Translations under genes and position numbers: made by a program | Shown: piece after piece, positions 1 to 8,333 of the stretch | Position numbering within the stretch: the first letter of the stretch is position 1 | Layout of the letters: each line of letters opens with the position of its first letter | Notes under the pieces: model-generated | What the model was told of the DNA's origin: nothing | The model's database searches: none | What the model saw: only the letters and a program-made list of their open reading frames with translations | Source: Spirochaetales bacterium | GTDB taxonomy: Bacteria; Spirochaetota; Spirochaetia; JABEVK01 | Direction of reading: 5' to 3' | DNA: 64,000 nucleotides | NCBI GenBank assembly: GCA_947478845.1 | Contig: CANJXC010000001.1 | Location: forward strand, 1-64,000

Positions 1-87
1 CGCCACCTCGCTGACAGGCCTCCCTTTCTCAGTGACCTGCTTGATCGCCTCGTCCTTGAACTCGGCCGTGAACTTCGATACGCCCAT
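1..87 (-). CDS. IS3-family transposase OrfA, N-terminal fragment (cut by window edge)
   Basis: The first 29 residues are visible and begin MGVSKFTAEFKDEAIKQV, followed by a segment rich in charged residues and ending SEVA. This is the typical start of the helix-turn-helix OrfA protein of IS3/IS911-type elements (TAEFK-EAIKQV, then a V-EVA helix). OrfA binds the inverted repeats; a downstream OrfB supplies the DDE integrase, usually by frameshift, but that part is outside the window. The ATG at 87-85 is the natural start. Whether the element is intact cannot be judged here. Confidence 0.75.
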   Translation of the reverse strand, partial: MGVSKFTAEFKDEAIKQVTEKGRPVSEVA

Positions 88-150
88 GGGCTCCCCTTTT
101 GCCTAGACTTCTGAGTGTATCAGGTGTCTAGGAATTTGGGGGAAGTCCAC
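1..150 (-). mobile_element. IS3-family insertion sequence, one end only
   Basis: The left edge of the window holds the 5' end of a transposase reading out of the window, preceded by about 60 bases of non-coding sequence. Read on the minus strand, the outer boundary looks like TGGACTTCCCCC near 149-138, an end sequence of the kind I associate with IS3-family elements. The stop codon of the neighbouring gene lies only about 24 bases further in, at 174-176, so the element sits just beyond that gene without cutting it. The other inverted repeat and the target duplication lie outside the window, so the exact end is approximate. Confidence 0.7.
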
Positions 151-173
151 TAATGACCGCTTTCGAAACTTCC

Positions 174-1688
174 TTAGACGCTCAGGAATCTCCAGTTCGT
201 CTTCAGGGTGGCCTCAAGTTCATTCCGACTTCTTGGAACCCAGCGGTTCAACTGCTGGTGATAAGCCAAGGGACCCTCCATGAGGAAGTTGAGGCCTTCA
301 TTGAGAACACGAGAAAGACTCGCGAACTCAACCATTTCGCCGGATTCACCCTGATCACCCCCGAGCAGACCGCTGGTGAGAAAACAATCGAGAAGTAACT
401 TTGCCGCCAAGAACCTCCGGTTCTTCTCCACCCCGTAAATAAGGGGGTGTTCAAGCAGCCCAATGACCTCCCAAGTTATTTGCTCTGCTTGGGCATACCG
501 TCCTACGTCTTTGTCTTGTTCCGAAATGCGGATCGGAAGCTTCTCGACAATGTGATCAAGGTTTTTCGTAAGCTTACGCAGATCAAACAAGCCGGTGGCA
601 CAGTTGAAAAGGATGGGCGTGCCCAAACGGTCAGCCTCACGGACTTTTTCGCGATCGATCGCTACACCGATATCGGCACAGTTTAGTTTGCCGTTAGTCT
701 GCTGATAGAGAACTCCACCCTTAACGTCTATTTTTGTCTTGAACGAAAAATCAAAGGCCGCCGGTGCCCCTCGCAAGGCCAGCACAGCTAGCCCCTTGAG
801 ACTGGGCAAATAGCCCAGATTATCAATGTTTCCTAAGTAAACGAACTGATAGCCTTGTTTTTCCAGATCGCGGTACACAGGGCCAAGGACACGAAAGTTC
901 TGCCCGTGACCGGCAGGCAAAGCGTAAGGTTCACTTTCGCCTTGGTTACCGACTAAAAACAGTTGCCTTGGAGTACCCGAGGCTGCGGAAGTGAAGGTAC
1001 CTACCAGCTCCTGTACTGCCGTCGGGGTAGAAATCAAAGGGATGGGACTAAACTCGAGCCACTCTTTGATACCTGCAGAACCGTTTAGCTCTGTCCAAAA
1101 GTTGCGAATCGCCGCGTCGGTGTTCTGACTGGTCATCTGGAACAGTTGGAGGCCGGGGCCGTGGTGTCCCTGCATCCGCGCCGCTGCATTCAGCATCAAC
1201 AGATGGCGAACTTTCAGCTCTAGATAAGTCGGGCCTGGGAAATTGTCTTGTTGAAAAAATGCCGGGGTCATCCCCTTGGGTAGGTGTCCGAAATCGCGTG
1301 CGGCCTGTTCCAGCGGAATCCTCAACCTCGTATAGAGGTCGGGCCCGAAGCTCTGGTTTTTTTTTGTATCGGTGTAACTGGTGGCCATTCCCCCATTGAG
1401 GAGACCGAACGCTGTAACAGGAATCAGGGCCAATCCGAGGTTTTCCAGTTCCTTTTCCGTCGGACTGATCATCTGATCCTTGATGCCGGTCCAAGAAGTT
1501 TTGTGGCCGGGAAGATAGTGAGCAAACACCGATTCCACCCTGTCACGCTGAAACGACGGCCGACTTCCAGCCCGCAAGTCAAGAATATCCCCTCCTAACC
1601 CCGGAAAACTATCAAACTGGAGGTCTGGAGGTATAATTGTTCCTGCGTTGAGTCCATCCAAGACGCGCTTGGTAAACTCCCAATCCAT
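174..1688 (-). CDS. UTP-glucose-1-phosphate uridylyltransferase (UDPGP type)
   Basis: A 504-residue protein of the eukaryote-like UDPGP family, which makes UDP-sugar from UTP and sugar-1-phosphate. Visible family features are the glycine-rich stretch LPAGHGQ, the YLGNIDNLG segment matching the NIDNLG motif of UGP2-type enzymes, and a sugar-binding region further on (GVAIDREKV). Length fits the family. It lies three bases after the glucokinase gene on the same strand, so the pair would take glucose to glucose-6-phosphate and, after a mutase, to UDP-glucose for glycan or glycolipid synthesis. Substrate specificity (glucose versus N-acetylhexosamine) cannot be settled by eye. An IS element lies 24 bases past the stop codon. 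Confidence 0.8.
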   Translation of the reverse strand: MDWEFTKRVLDGLNAGTIIPPDLQFDSFPGLGGDILDLRAGSRPSFQRDRVESVFAHYLPGHKTSWTGIKDQMISPTEKELENLGLALIPVTAFGLLNGGMATSYTDTKKNQSFGPDLYTRLRIPLEQAARDFGHLPKGMTPAFFQQDNFPGPTYLELKVRHLLMLNAAARMQGHHGPGLQLFQMTSQNTDAAIRNFWTELNGSAGIKEWLEFSPIPLISTPTAVQELVGTFTSAASGTPRQLFLVGNQGESEPYALPAGHGQNFRVLGPVYRDLEKQGYQFVYLGNIDNLGYLPSLKGLAVLALRGAPAAFDFSFKTKIDVKGGVLYQQTNGKLNCADIGVAIDREKVREADRLGTPILFNCATGLFDLRKLTKNLDHIVEKLPIRISEQDKDVGRYAQAEQITWEVIGLLEHPLIYGVEKNRRFLAAKLLLDCFLTSGLLGGDQGESGEMVEFASLSRVLNEGLNFLMEGPLAYHQQLNRWVPRSRNELEATLKTNWRFLSV

Positions 1689-1691
1689 CGG

Positions 1692-2765
1692 CTAGACCAT
1701 CAAGGACATGGCTGCATTGGCCGCACCGTAAAGGGAGATCGAGTAGTCCTTGATTACGTAAAGCGGAATCTCTTGCAAAACGCGCAAGATGTTGGGATTG
1801 CAGTGCCGTTCGAAGGTCCGCACGAAGAGTTCGTTGTGGGAAAAGAAGTCTAGGTTTTTGCCCGAAATGCCACCAGCGAGGTAAAAGCCCCCTTTCGGGA
1901 TAAGAAAACCAGCCACACTTGCGGCAAAACGGGCATATAAACGCACAAACCCTTCCATGACGCTGCGGCAACCTGCATGGTCGCTTGCGGCTTTTGAAAT
2001 CTGCGCCGGCTTGTTCGAATCAGGTAGCTTGAGAATCTCCTGTATCACAGGGTCGCTCTTATCCAAGCGTCCCGACTCTAGGAAATAGTTGAAATAGTTT
2101 TTGATTCCCGTACCTGAAAGCCCCATTTCATATTCAGGGACTATGCCAATCCCTTTTTGGAGAAACTCCTTGAAGCCTTTGGAGTCTTCATCGAAATCGG
2201 CCATGTCCATGTGGCCACCTTCCGATGGAAAAGCACGCCAACGCTCACCCATGCGGGCAAGAAACCCGACCCCCAAGCCTGTCCCCGCGCCAACTACAGC
2301 CCTCATGTCTCCCTGAGGTTCGGGGTTACTCCCGCCGGGCCGCCTTAGTACCTCAATCTGGCTTGGGTCGGCCGGATTAAGCAAAGGGAGTCCATAACTG
2401 ATCGCCGAAAAATCGTTGATGATGAGGGTTCTGACCCCTAAGGTATCCTGAATCTCATTGCCATCGATGACCCAATTCTGGTTGGTCATCTTGCAAAAGT
2501 TGTCTTTCACCGGGCCGGCTCCCGAGATACAGCAAAGGTCGAAGGCGATATTGGGATACTTTTCCCTCACGACTTCCATCGTTTTCTTGACGCAGGGTGT
2601 GAACTGAGTCACAGTAGAACTCTCAAAGACGACCTCGAGTAAAAGGTCAATCTTGCCATCGTATTCGGCCGCCAAGCCTAAGTTAGTGTTCGTCCCGCCA
2701 ATATCACCCACGAGAATCAGTTTGCGGTATTTCTTGTCGACGTCCTTTTTCCATTGCACTTTCAT
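1692..2765 (-). CDS. glk: Glucokinase (Glk family)
   Basis: A 357-residue glucokinase of the bacterial Glk family (not ROK). The N-terminal phosphate-binding motif GDIGGTNTNLGLA is clear, followed by INDFSAISYG, a second nucleotide-binding segment VVGAGTGLGVGF and a glutamate-containing sugar site (SEGGHMDMA). It phosphorylates glucose with ATP in the cytoplasm. The start ATG at 2765 has AAGGA seven bases upstream. It is first in a two-gene operon with the UDPGP-type uridylyltransferase, and is divergent from the HAD gene at 2823, sharing a 57-base intergenic region. No truncation seen. Confidence 0.88.
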   Translation of the reverse strand: MKVQWKKDVDKKYRKLILVGDIGGTNTNLGLAAEYDGKIDLLLEVVFESSTVTQFTPCVKKTMEVVREKYPNIAFDLCCISGAGPVKDNFCKMTNQNWVIDGNEIQDTLGVRTLIINDFSAISYGLPLLNPADPSQIEVLRRPGGSNPEPQGDMRAVVGAGTGLGVGFLARMGERWRAFPSEGGHMDMADFDEDSKGFKEFLQKGIGIVPEYEMGLSGTGIKNYFNYFLESGRLDKSDPVIQEILKLPDSNKPAQISKAASDHAGCRSVMEGFVRLYARFAASVAGFLIPKGGFYLAGGISGKNLDFFSHNELFVRTFERHCNPNILRVLQEIPLYVIKDYSISLYGAANAAMSLMV

Positions 2766-2822
2766 GCGTCTATCCTTGGATTCGATTTTTTTTTAGAATA
2801 GGCCAAGTTGAGGATTTCGTCC

Positions 2823-3569
2823 ATGAAAAACGCTCGGGCTGACTGGTTGTTTCTAGATTTCGACGGTGTAATCTGCGATTCGCTCGAAGAATGCTACCGC
2901 TCAAGCTGGTTAGCCCATTCCGATGCCGAAATCAGCGAAGACCACGTTCAACAACCCCCTTTCAAAAAACGGTATCGGGATCAATTCATATCCTGCAGGC
3001 CGTTTATCCGCTCGGGGGAAGACTATTTAGCTGTCCATGAGCTTCTGAGTAAAGGAAGTGTACCAAGCTCTCAAACTGAGTTTGACGCAAAATTAATAGC
3101 AATTGGGCAGCAGAAGCTGGATGACTGGAAGGTAAGGCTTTACAAGGTTCGGGAACTTCTTCTCGAGCATCACCGCGAGTTGTGGCTGAGCTGGAATCCG
3201 CTCTACGCTCCTATGAAGCGACTTTTGCCTCAACTGTGTGGTCATGGAAAAGTCCGGATACTTTCCACCAAAAAAGCCGAGTTCATCCACGATATTTTGG
3301 TCTACCAAAACATTGAATGGCCATTGGAACGCATCGTCTACTCGGGCTCTCGGAGCAAATTGGAATACATCGCTCAGATTTCCGGTAAAGAACGAAGTTT
3401 GTTCATCGACGACCAGATCGAACATTTGGATTTTTTTCATTCCAGCTGTGATTCTCGGTTGGCCTTGTGGGGTTATGTGACCGAGGAGAGCAGGCTGCGC
3501 GCGTCAAAGACCCTGAACCTCGGAGATCTTGCTCAGGTGTTGAAACCCTGGGCGATGGCCACCATTTAG
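2823..3569 (+). CDS. HAD-superfamily phosphatase
   Basis: A haloacid dehalogenase-like hydrolase of about 248 residues. Motif I is LFLDFDGVICDS near the N-terminus (nucleophile and acid/base aspartates), motif II is the threonine in RILSTKKAEF, and motif IV the acidic pair in LFIDDQIEHL. The helical cap between motifs I and II fits phosphoglycolate-phosphatase-like members. I chose ATG 2823 because GAGG at 2810-2813 sits nine bases upstream; an in-frame TTG at 2808 would overlap that site. The substrate is unknown. The 3' end overlaps the converging gene at 3566 by four bases. Confidence 0.72.
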   Translation: MKNARADWLFLDFDGVICDSLEECYRSSWLAHSDAEISEDHVQQPPFKKRYRDQFISCRPFIRSGEDYLAVHELLSKGSVPSSQTEFDAKLIAIGQQKLDDWKVRLYKVRELLLEHHRELWLSWNPLYAPMKRLLPQLCGHGKVRILSTKKAEFIHDILVYQNIEWPLERIVYSGSRSKLEYIAQISGKERSLFIDDQIEHLDFFHSSCDSRLALWGYVTEESRLRASKTLNLGDLAQVLKPWAMATI

Positions 3570-4024
3570 GTCTGCTCGGAATCTGGTCGGGTCAGAAGAG
3601 CCATTTCGTCATCGGTGATGAAGTCTACTTTGTCTTCTTCCTCGGTTGTCGCTTTGCGAAGGATATTCCTTATTTCAGCCACGTCGGAGCGGTGAGACTC
3701 CTGCCTCTGCCGAAACTCCGTGAAAAAGGCTTGAAGCGATTCGCAGAACGGATATTTGACCGTCAAAACCTCTTCCAGGAGATCGACAAACACGGTCTCT
3801 ACCTTGATCAGGTTGTGAAAATACTCAGAACGTCGAATCAGACTCGAGTTCTCCCTCAAAGTCGAAAAGATTCTTCCTAGTCCCGAGTCAATGAACCTGA
3901 GGTCATGAACAACTTTGTCCAAGAAGTAGTCCGAATCGATGTTAAGCCGAAATCCTTCCCGCAACAACTTCATTTGAAGGTTAAAAAAGAACAGGTCGTC
4001 TTCGTAGTGAATCTTGTTTTTCAT
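3566..4024 (-). CDS. Hypothetical protein, all-helical, about 152 residues
   Basis: I do not recognise a family. The protein is rich in charged residues, with long predicted helices (KLLREGFRLNID, FVDLLEEVL, FFTEFRQRQESHR) and no signal peptide or membrane segment, so a cytoplasmic helical protein is likely. ATG 4024 is preferred to the in-frame ATG at 4045, because the latter lies inside the strong divergent promoter of the rpsF operon (TTGACA at 4039-4044). It converges on, and overlaps by four bases, the HAD phosphatase gene. The reading frame is open along its whole length, but coding support is only moderate. Confidence 0.6.
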   Translation of the reverse strand: MKNKIHYEDDLFFFNLQMKLLREGFRLNIDSDYFLDKVVHDLRFIDSGLGRIFSTLRENSSLIRRSEYFHNLIKVETVFVDLLEEVLTVKYPFCESLQAFFTEFRQRQESHRSDVAEIRNILRKATTEEEDKVDFITDDEMALLTRPDSEQT

Positions 4025-4038
4025 TGGTAGCGCTCGAA

Positions 4039-4067
4039 TTGACATTTAACCATAGGCGTGCTATTTT
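4039..4067 (+). promoter_or_regulatory. Sigma-70 promoter of the rpsF-dnaB operon
   Basis: TTGACA at 4039-4044, a 17-base spacer, then TATTTT at 4062-4067: a perfect -35 and a good -10. Transcription would start near 4074, giving a leader of about 50 bases before rpsF. Confidence 0.82.
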
Positions 4068-4081
4068 GGCAACGCCTCTTT

Positions 4082-4102
4082 ATCCAGCCCGTGTGGTTGG
4101 AT
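4082..4102 (+). promoter_or_regulatory. Leader hairpin upstream of rpsF
   Basis: ATCCAGCC (4082-4089) pairs with GGTTGGAT (4095-4102) around a five-base loop CGTGT: eight pairs with one G-U. It ends 11 bases before the AAGGAGG ribosome-binding site (4114-4120). Autogenous control of rpsF operons by an S6:S18 complex at a leader hairpin is known in bacteria; whether this hairpin has the needed bulge is not clear, so regulation is an inference. Confidence 0.45.
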
Positions 4103-4124
4103 CGTATGTCCGCAAGGAGGAATC

Positions 4125-4406
4125 ATGCGCGCTTATGAAGTCGTGTTCATTTTCCGTCACGAGAATGATCACTTTACCAAGGGTCTGGACTTCGTCCGGA
4201 ACGAACTCAAAACCTTTGGAGCTAACGTCCTCAAAGAAGAGGATATGGGAGAACGGAATCTAGCGTATCCGATCAAGAAACAGGATCGGGGTCACTATAT
4301 TCTGTTCAATATCGAGTTTGCACCCGACAAGGTTGTTGAAATCGACAAGTCGATCAAGCTTCAGAGTGAGATTCTGAAGTTTTTATTCATCGTACAGGAA
4401 GCCTGA
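4125..4406 (+). CDS. rpsF: 30S ribosomal protein S6
   Basis: A 93-residue S6, the usual short form, starting MRAYEVVFIFRHENDHF. It shows the core pattern with RNLAYPIKKQDRGHYILFNIEF in two halves around the conserved AYPIKK segment. S6 binds S18 on the platform of the small subunit. A strong AAGGAGG site lies four bases before the ATG. First gene of the operon rpsF-ssb-rpsR-DUF2232-rplI-dnaB-comFB, all closely spaced. The position next to ssb and rpsR confirms the assignment. Confidence 0.95.
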   Translation: MRAYEVVFIFRHENDHFTKGLDFVRNELKTFGANVLKEEDMGERNLAYPIKKQDRGHYILFNIEFAPDKVVEIDKSIKLQSEILKFLFIVQEA

Positions 4407-4416
4407 GGACTCATCC

Positions 4417-4884
4417 ATGGCAGGTGATATCAATCAGGTTGTCCTAGTAGGCCGGGTCACCCGGGACGCCGAACTGAGGTACACTGGTTCGGGGGCGGCT
4501 CTGTGTAACTTTTCCGTAGCAGTGAATCGCCGTGTCAAGAAGGGCGACCAATGGTCGGACGAGGCGAGTTTCTTTGACCTCACGCTCTGGGAGAAACAGG
4601 CAGAGAATCTCAATAAGTACCTTGTCAAGGGAACTCAGGTGGCTGTTCAAGGTGAGTTGAGGCAAGACCGCTGGGAAAAAGACGGCCAGAAATTCAGCAA
4701 AGTACAGGTCTTCGTCAGCAGTCTTCAACTTCTAGGGTCTGCTCGAGGACGCGATGGAGTTGAAGCTCGCTCCCCAGACTCAGGGACAGTTTCACCGTCA
4801 AGAGGCCCCGAGAAGCCCAAGTCTGAAACCCAGGCGGCTGACGACTTTGACCCTCAAGCCTATGAAGATGATATTCCGTTCTAA
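4417..4884 (+). CDS. ssb: Single-stranded DNA-binding protein
   Basis: A 155-residue SSB. The OB fold covers about residues 1-108, with the opening VVLVGRVTRDAELRYT, the strand-forming FDLTLWEKQAENLNKYL, and KGTQVAVQGELRQDRWE. A low-complexity acidic tail follows and ends DDIPF, the universal tip that docks replication and repair proteins. It coats single-stranded DNA in replication and repair. The gene sits between rpsF and rpsR, ten bases after rpsF, the classic arrangement. Confidence 0.95.
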   Translation: MAGDINQVVLVGRVTRDAELRYTGSGAALCNFSVAVNRRVKKGDQWSDEASFFDLTLWEKQAENLNKYLVKGTQVAVQGELRQDRWEKDGQKFSKVQVFVSSLQLLGSARGRDGVEARSPDSGTVSPSRGPEKPKSETQAADDFDPQAYEDDIPF

Positions 4885-4899
4885 AACCCCAAGGAGAAT

Positions 4900-5223
4900 A
4901 TGGTGTCTTTTGAAAATGAAATGAAAGAAGTGGAAGAATCTCTCGACAAAGGAAACAAATCGGGGGAAATGGAACGCCGCGACGGTGGTGAGCGTGGCGC
5001 ACGCCGTGGGAAGGTCTACTTTAAGAAAAAGATTTGCAAGTTCACTGTTCACAAATGGCCTTGCGACTGGAAGCGTACTGATATTCTTCAGAAGTTCATC
5101 ACCGAGCGTGGCAAGATTCTGCCAAGGCGGATTACCGGCACTAGTGCAAAGTTCCAGCGTAGACTTGCCAAGCAGGTGAAGATTGCTCGGGTGTTGGCTT
5201 TATTGCCATTCGTGAAGAACTAG
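4900..5223 (+). CDS. rpsR: 30S ribosomal protein S18
   Basis: A 107-residue S18. The conserved core lies in the C-terminal two-thirds: [18 protein letters not shown], then [19 protein letters not shown] and [20 protein letters not shown]. The first 35 or so residues are a charged extension rich in Glu, Lys and Arg that is longer than in E. coli S18. S18 pairs with S6 on the ribosome and possibly on the operon leader. It is preceded by AAGGAG and lies 15 bases after ssb. Confidence 0.93.
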   Translation: MVSFENEMKEVEESLDKGNKSGEMERRDGGERGARRGKVYFKKKICKFTVHKWPCDWKRTDILQKFITERGKILPRRITGTSAKFQRRLAKQVKIARVLALLPFVKN

Positions 5224-5227
5224 GATC

Positions 5228-6205
5228 ATGGGTTCTCTGACCTTGCGTTCCGGAGCAGTTGCCGGGGTGGCACTGGTCAGTGTGCTCGTTTTTCACCTGA
5301 GCGTTTTGGGAGTCTTTTTTTTGCTTCCACTGGCTTGGTTGGAAAAGAAAGGATTGCGGCACCTTGAACCCCACGGTGTGTTGGCAACCACGATCGGCTT
5401 CCTGGCTTGGCCCTGGTTTTGGAAACTTTTTTCACGGGAACCATGGTCGGTCTGGGACAGCTTGGATGCCGGCCTCCCCATTGCTCTTGTGGCGGGGTGG
5501 TATTTTGTGCGTTTGCTAAGTGTTTATCGTTGGAGGTACCTGTTCCGATTGGGAGCGGTTACGGTAGCGAGTGCTGTGATTGGTTTGCCGCTTGTCATGT
5601 ACTTGGTCAACGATCCACTCGTGCAAAAAGCATGGCGAACTGGATTTGAGCTGGTTTGGACGGAACTTGCGCGAGCTTCGAAAGCCGAGGTTGTTGATAG
5701 CCTGACTGATTCCTACAAGCAAGAGTTCTTTGGAATGTTGAAGCAGTCGGTTTCCAGTGCATTCTTGCCGGCGATGTTCTTGTTTTGGGCAGGTACTGAG
5801 GCTTTGTCGCGGCGACTCGGTTGGACTGTTAAGCCGTTGCCTTGGTCAAAGTTTCAACTTCCGAGCTGGGGTGTTTTTCCATTTTTGGGTCTGTGGACAA
5901 TTTTGCTTGTGCAGAACTTGTCGCGAAACTTGGGTGGAGAGACGATTAGTGGGACGTTTTGGTATGCTATTGGCAATCTTTCTATCGTGTTTTGGATTGT
6001 CTATGCTTTTGCGGGGTGGGGTGTCCTGAAGGCCTTGATGGTAAGGTGGAAAGTGGCCACACCGCTACAGAGCGTGATTGGTGTTTTGCTTGTGCTGACT
6101 TTGATCAGCGCTAACGCTGCTTCTGTGATTGTTATGGTGTTGTTGCCGTTGCTAGCGGTTTTAGAACTTTGGGTGAACTTCCGAAAGATGGAACAAAGAG
6201 GGTAA
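5228..6205 (+). CDS. DUF2232-type multi-pass membrane protein
   Basis: A 325-residue integral membrane protein with about eight hydrophobic segments (for example VAGVALVSVLVFHLSVLGVF, then FSKLFS-like loops, VIGLPLVMYLV, and a C-terminal VIVMVLLPLLAVLELW). Its place between rpsR and rplI and its overall pattern match the DUF2232/YybS family often found at this spot. Molecular role unknown; a link to cell envelope or ribosome-operon regulation has not been shown here. It starts four bases after the rpsR stop codon, so translation is likely coupled. Confidence 0.65.
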   Translation: MGSLTLRSGAVAGVALVSVLVFHLSVLGVFFLLPLAWLEKKGLRHLEPHGVLATTIGFLAWPWFWKLFSREPWSVWDSLDAGLPIALVAGWYFVRLLSVYRWRYLFRLGAVTVASAVIGLPLVMYLVNDPLVQKAWRTGFELVWTELARASKAEVVDSLTDSYKQEFFGMLKQSVSSAFLPAMFLFWAGTEALSRRLGWTVKPLPWSKFQLPSWGVFPFLGLWTILLVQNLSRNLGGETISGTFWYAIGNLSIVFWIVYAFAGWGVLKALMVRWKVATPLQSVIGVLLVLTLISANAASVIVMVLLPLLAVLELWVNFRKMEQRG

Positions 6206-6209
6206 GTGT

Positions 6210-6662
6210 ATGAAGGTGATTCTGCTGAAAGATGTGGAGAATCTGGGAGAAGAAGGTGAAATGAAATCTGTTGCTGACGGCTACGGAAGAAACTTTCTCA
6301 TTCCCCGCGGTTTTGCGATCCTGTTTTCTAAGGATGGGCTCAACCTGATTGAGCAGCGAAAGACCAAGATAGAGGCTCGCAAGGAAGAGAAGCGCAAGGA
6401 AGCAATGGGTTTGAAAGACAAGCTTCAAGGTCTCAATCTCGTGATTTCGATGCCCGCTGGCGAAAATGGCAAGCTTTTTGGTGCTGTCACCAACGGTGTG
6501 ATCTCTGAGCAGTTGCTTAAACACGGTGTGACCATGGACCGGCGTCACATCTCATTGCCCGGGAACGCAATCAAAATGGTCGGTGTCTATGATGCCAGAA
6601 TCCGAGTGCTTGAACGTGAGTTTGCAACCGTAAAGGTGGAAGTGAAGGCCCTGGAGGCTTGA
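6210..6662 (+). CDS. rplI: 50S ribosomal protein L9
   Basis: A 150-residue L9 with both domains. The N-terminal rRNA-binding part opens MKVILLKDVENLGEEGE and carries the GYGRNFLIPRG segment. A long charged connecting helix (about residues 45-75, KTKIEARKEEKRKEA) leads to the C-terminal domain with GKLFGAVTNGVISEQLL and FATVKVEVKALE. L9 binds 23S rRNA at the base of the L1 stalk. It is four bases downstream of the DUF2232 gene and immediately before dnaB. Confidence 0.95.
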   Translation: MKVILLKDVENLGEEGEMKSVADGYGRNFLIPRGFAILFSKDGLNLIEQRKTKIEARKEEKRKEAMGLKDKLQGLNLVISMPAGENGKLFGAVTNGVISEQLLKHGVTMDRRHISLPGNAIKMVGVYDARIRVLEREFATVKVEVKALEA

Positions 6663-6666
6663 TCCC

Positions 6667-8013
6667 GTGGGAAAGGAAAGGGTCCCGCCGCATAACGAAG
6701 ATGCTGAGTCTGCGGTGCTGGGCGCTCTTTTGCTTTCCCGGGATGCGCTGGACCTTGTCGTCCAGATCCTTCGCCCTCAAGACTTCTATAAACAGTCTTA
6801 TCGACTGATTTACGAGTGCATTCTGTCAATGCAAACCGAAGGTCAAGAGGTAGATATCCTTACCCTTGCTAACTCCTTGGGAAAGCAAGGGAAACTTGAT
6901 CTTGCGGGTGGAGTTGCCGCATTGGCCGCGCTTTCTGAATCGGTCCCATCAGCTGCCAACGCCGAGTATTACGCTCAGATTGTCAAGAACTCAGCTATAC
7001 GGCGAAACCTCATCGAAGTTTCCAGTCGTATCATTCTACAAAGCTACGAAGAAACCACAGACAGCCGCATCCTGCTTGACGAAGCAGAACGGCGAATCTT
7101 CGAACTTGGTGAGGAAAGGACGTCCCGAAACTACAAAAAGGCTTCGGAACTAGTAACCTTGGCCATGGAGAGGATCATAGCGCTCTCCAAGTCTAAAGAC
7201 GTTGTCACAGGCATCCCAACCGGCTTCAAGGATCTCGATCAGGCTACGACAGGGCTGCATGAATCTGAGTTCATCATCATTGCCGCCAGGCCTTCGATTG
7301 GAAAAACGACATTTGCCTTGAACATGGCAGCCTATCAGGCCGTAGTAAAGAAGATTCCTGTGGGCTTTTTATCTCTAGAAATGCCTGACTTGGATATCGT
7401 AGACCGAATTCTCGCTTCCGAGGCACGGCTGGATTCGTCCAAAATCCGCAACGGATTTCTTCGCCCGTCTGATTTGACCAGCATTCGTGACGTCGTGCCG
7501 GCGATTTATGAAGCTCCTCTTTACATTGACGACTCACCAAACATGAAACTGCTTGATCTGCGTGCCCAAGCTCGAAGAATGAAAAGCAAAAACGACATTC
7601 AAATCCTGTATGTCGACTACATTTCTCTTATCGGCCATGAGAACATGAATCTACCCCGGCACGAACAGGTGGCCGATATCAGCCGTTCCTTGAAAGCACT
7701 GGCTCGAGAACTAAAGATACCAGTTGTTGCTCTTTCGCAGCTGACGAGGATCACCGAAGAGAAGAAAGTTCCTGGGTTGGCTGATCTTCGCGAATCGGGT
7801 TCGCTGGAACAGGATGCCGACGTAGTTCTTTTTCTGCATCGCAACCGCGGTACCGACCGTGATACGAATGAGGCGAATCACAATGTGGTCCCCACCGACC
7901 TGATCATCGGGAAGCAACGTAAAGGGCCCATCGGAACCGTAAAGCTCGCTTTTCTTCCCCAGTTCACACGCTTTGAAAATTACGATAGCGGACACGACTC
8001 ATCCCCGGTATAA
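6667..8013 (+). CDS. dnaB: Replicative DNA helicase DnaB
   Basis: A 448-residue hexameric helicase that unwinds DNA at the fork. The N-terminal helical domain contains EDAESAVLGALLLSRDALD. The RecA-like domain has a Walker A motif in ARPSIGKTTFALN, LSLEMP, a Walker B region ILYVDYISLI, and the DRLESGSLEQDAD-like segment ADLRESGSLEQDADVVLFL. Start is GTG at 6667, five bases after rplI, where frame and spacing fit best. An isoleucine replaces the usual methionine in the PSMGKT core, a mild change. No intein is present at the usual sites. Confidence 0.95.
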   Translation: MGKERVPPHNEDAESAVLGALLLSRDALDLVVQILRPQDFYKQSYRLIYECILSMQTEGQEVDILTLANSLGKQGKLDLAGGVAALAALSESVPSAANAEYYAQIVKNSAIRRNLIEVSSRIILQSYEETTDSRILLDEAERRIFELGEERTSRNYKKASELVTLAMERIIALSKSKDVVTGIPTGFKDLDQATTGLHESEFIIIAARPSIGKTTFALNMAAYQAVVKKIPVGFLSLEMPDLDIVDRILASEARLDSSKIRNGFLRPSDLTSIRDVVPAIYEAPLYIDDSPNMKLLDLRAQARRMKSKNDIQILYVDYISLIGHENMNLPRHEQVADISRSLKALARELKIPVVALSQLTRITEEKKVPGLADLRESGSLEQDADVVLFLHRNRGTDRDTNEANHNVVPTDLIIGKQRKGPIGTVKLAFLPQFTRFENYDSGHDSSPV

Positions 8014-8029
8014 TAATGAGGGGTGGGGT

Positions 8030-8329
8030 ATGAGTTTTCACAAAAAATATGATTTCAGTCTGGTCGTCAATGAGAAAGTACGTCTAGTTATCGACGAACT
8101 TGAAAAACAGCTGCAAAAGCGCCCAGAGGTGTGTCAATGCGAAGAATGCGTACTCGACATGGTGACCCTCGCTCTCAATAAAACCAAGCCAAGTTACCGC
8201 GCAACGCTGATGGGATCGATTTATGCTAAGGTCAAGGACGAAGAAAACAGTGTGGATATCGAGCAATCTGTAGCCGTGGCAATTAAAAGAATTTTTGAAA
8301 ATCCCTCACATGCCCACAGAGGACAATAG
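8030..8329 (+). CDS. ComFB-like (late competence development) protein
   Basis: A 99-residue protein with the ComFB pattern: ELEKQLQKRP, a two-cysteine knuckle C-x-C-x2-C (VCQCEECVLDM) and LALNKTKPSY. ComFB proteins occur in competence operons and in cyanobacteria, where some bind cyclic di-nucleotides; function here is unknown. The start ATG 8030 follows GAGGGG; an upstream in-frame ATG at 7973 lies inside dnaB and is unlikely. Last gene of the ribosomal/replication operon, converging on rseP four bases away. A window EAL protein (44385) shows that c-di-GMP signalling exists. Confidence 0.72.
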   Translation: MSFHKKYDFSLVVNEKVRLVIDELEKQLQKRPEVCQCEECVLDMVTLALNKTKPSYRATLMGSIYAKVKDEENSVDIEQSVAVAIKRIFENPSHAHRGQ

Positions 8330-8333
8330 CCCG

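Noticed and set aside
1-150. Large mobile island at the left edge
   Set aside because: Only one IS end is visible and the neighbouring genes are ordinary metabolic genes; nothing else in the window looks acquired.
153-398. A short plus-strand frame beginning next to the IS end
   Set aside because: Lies antisense to the uridylyltransferase gene, with no recognisable domain.
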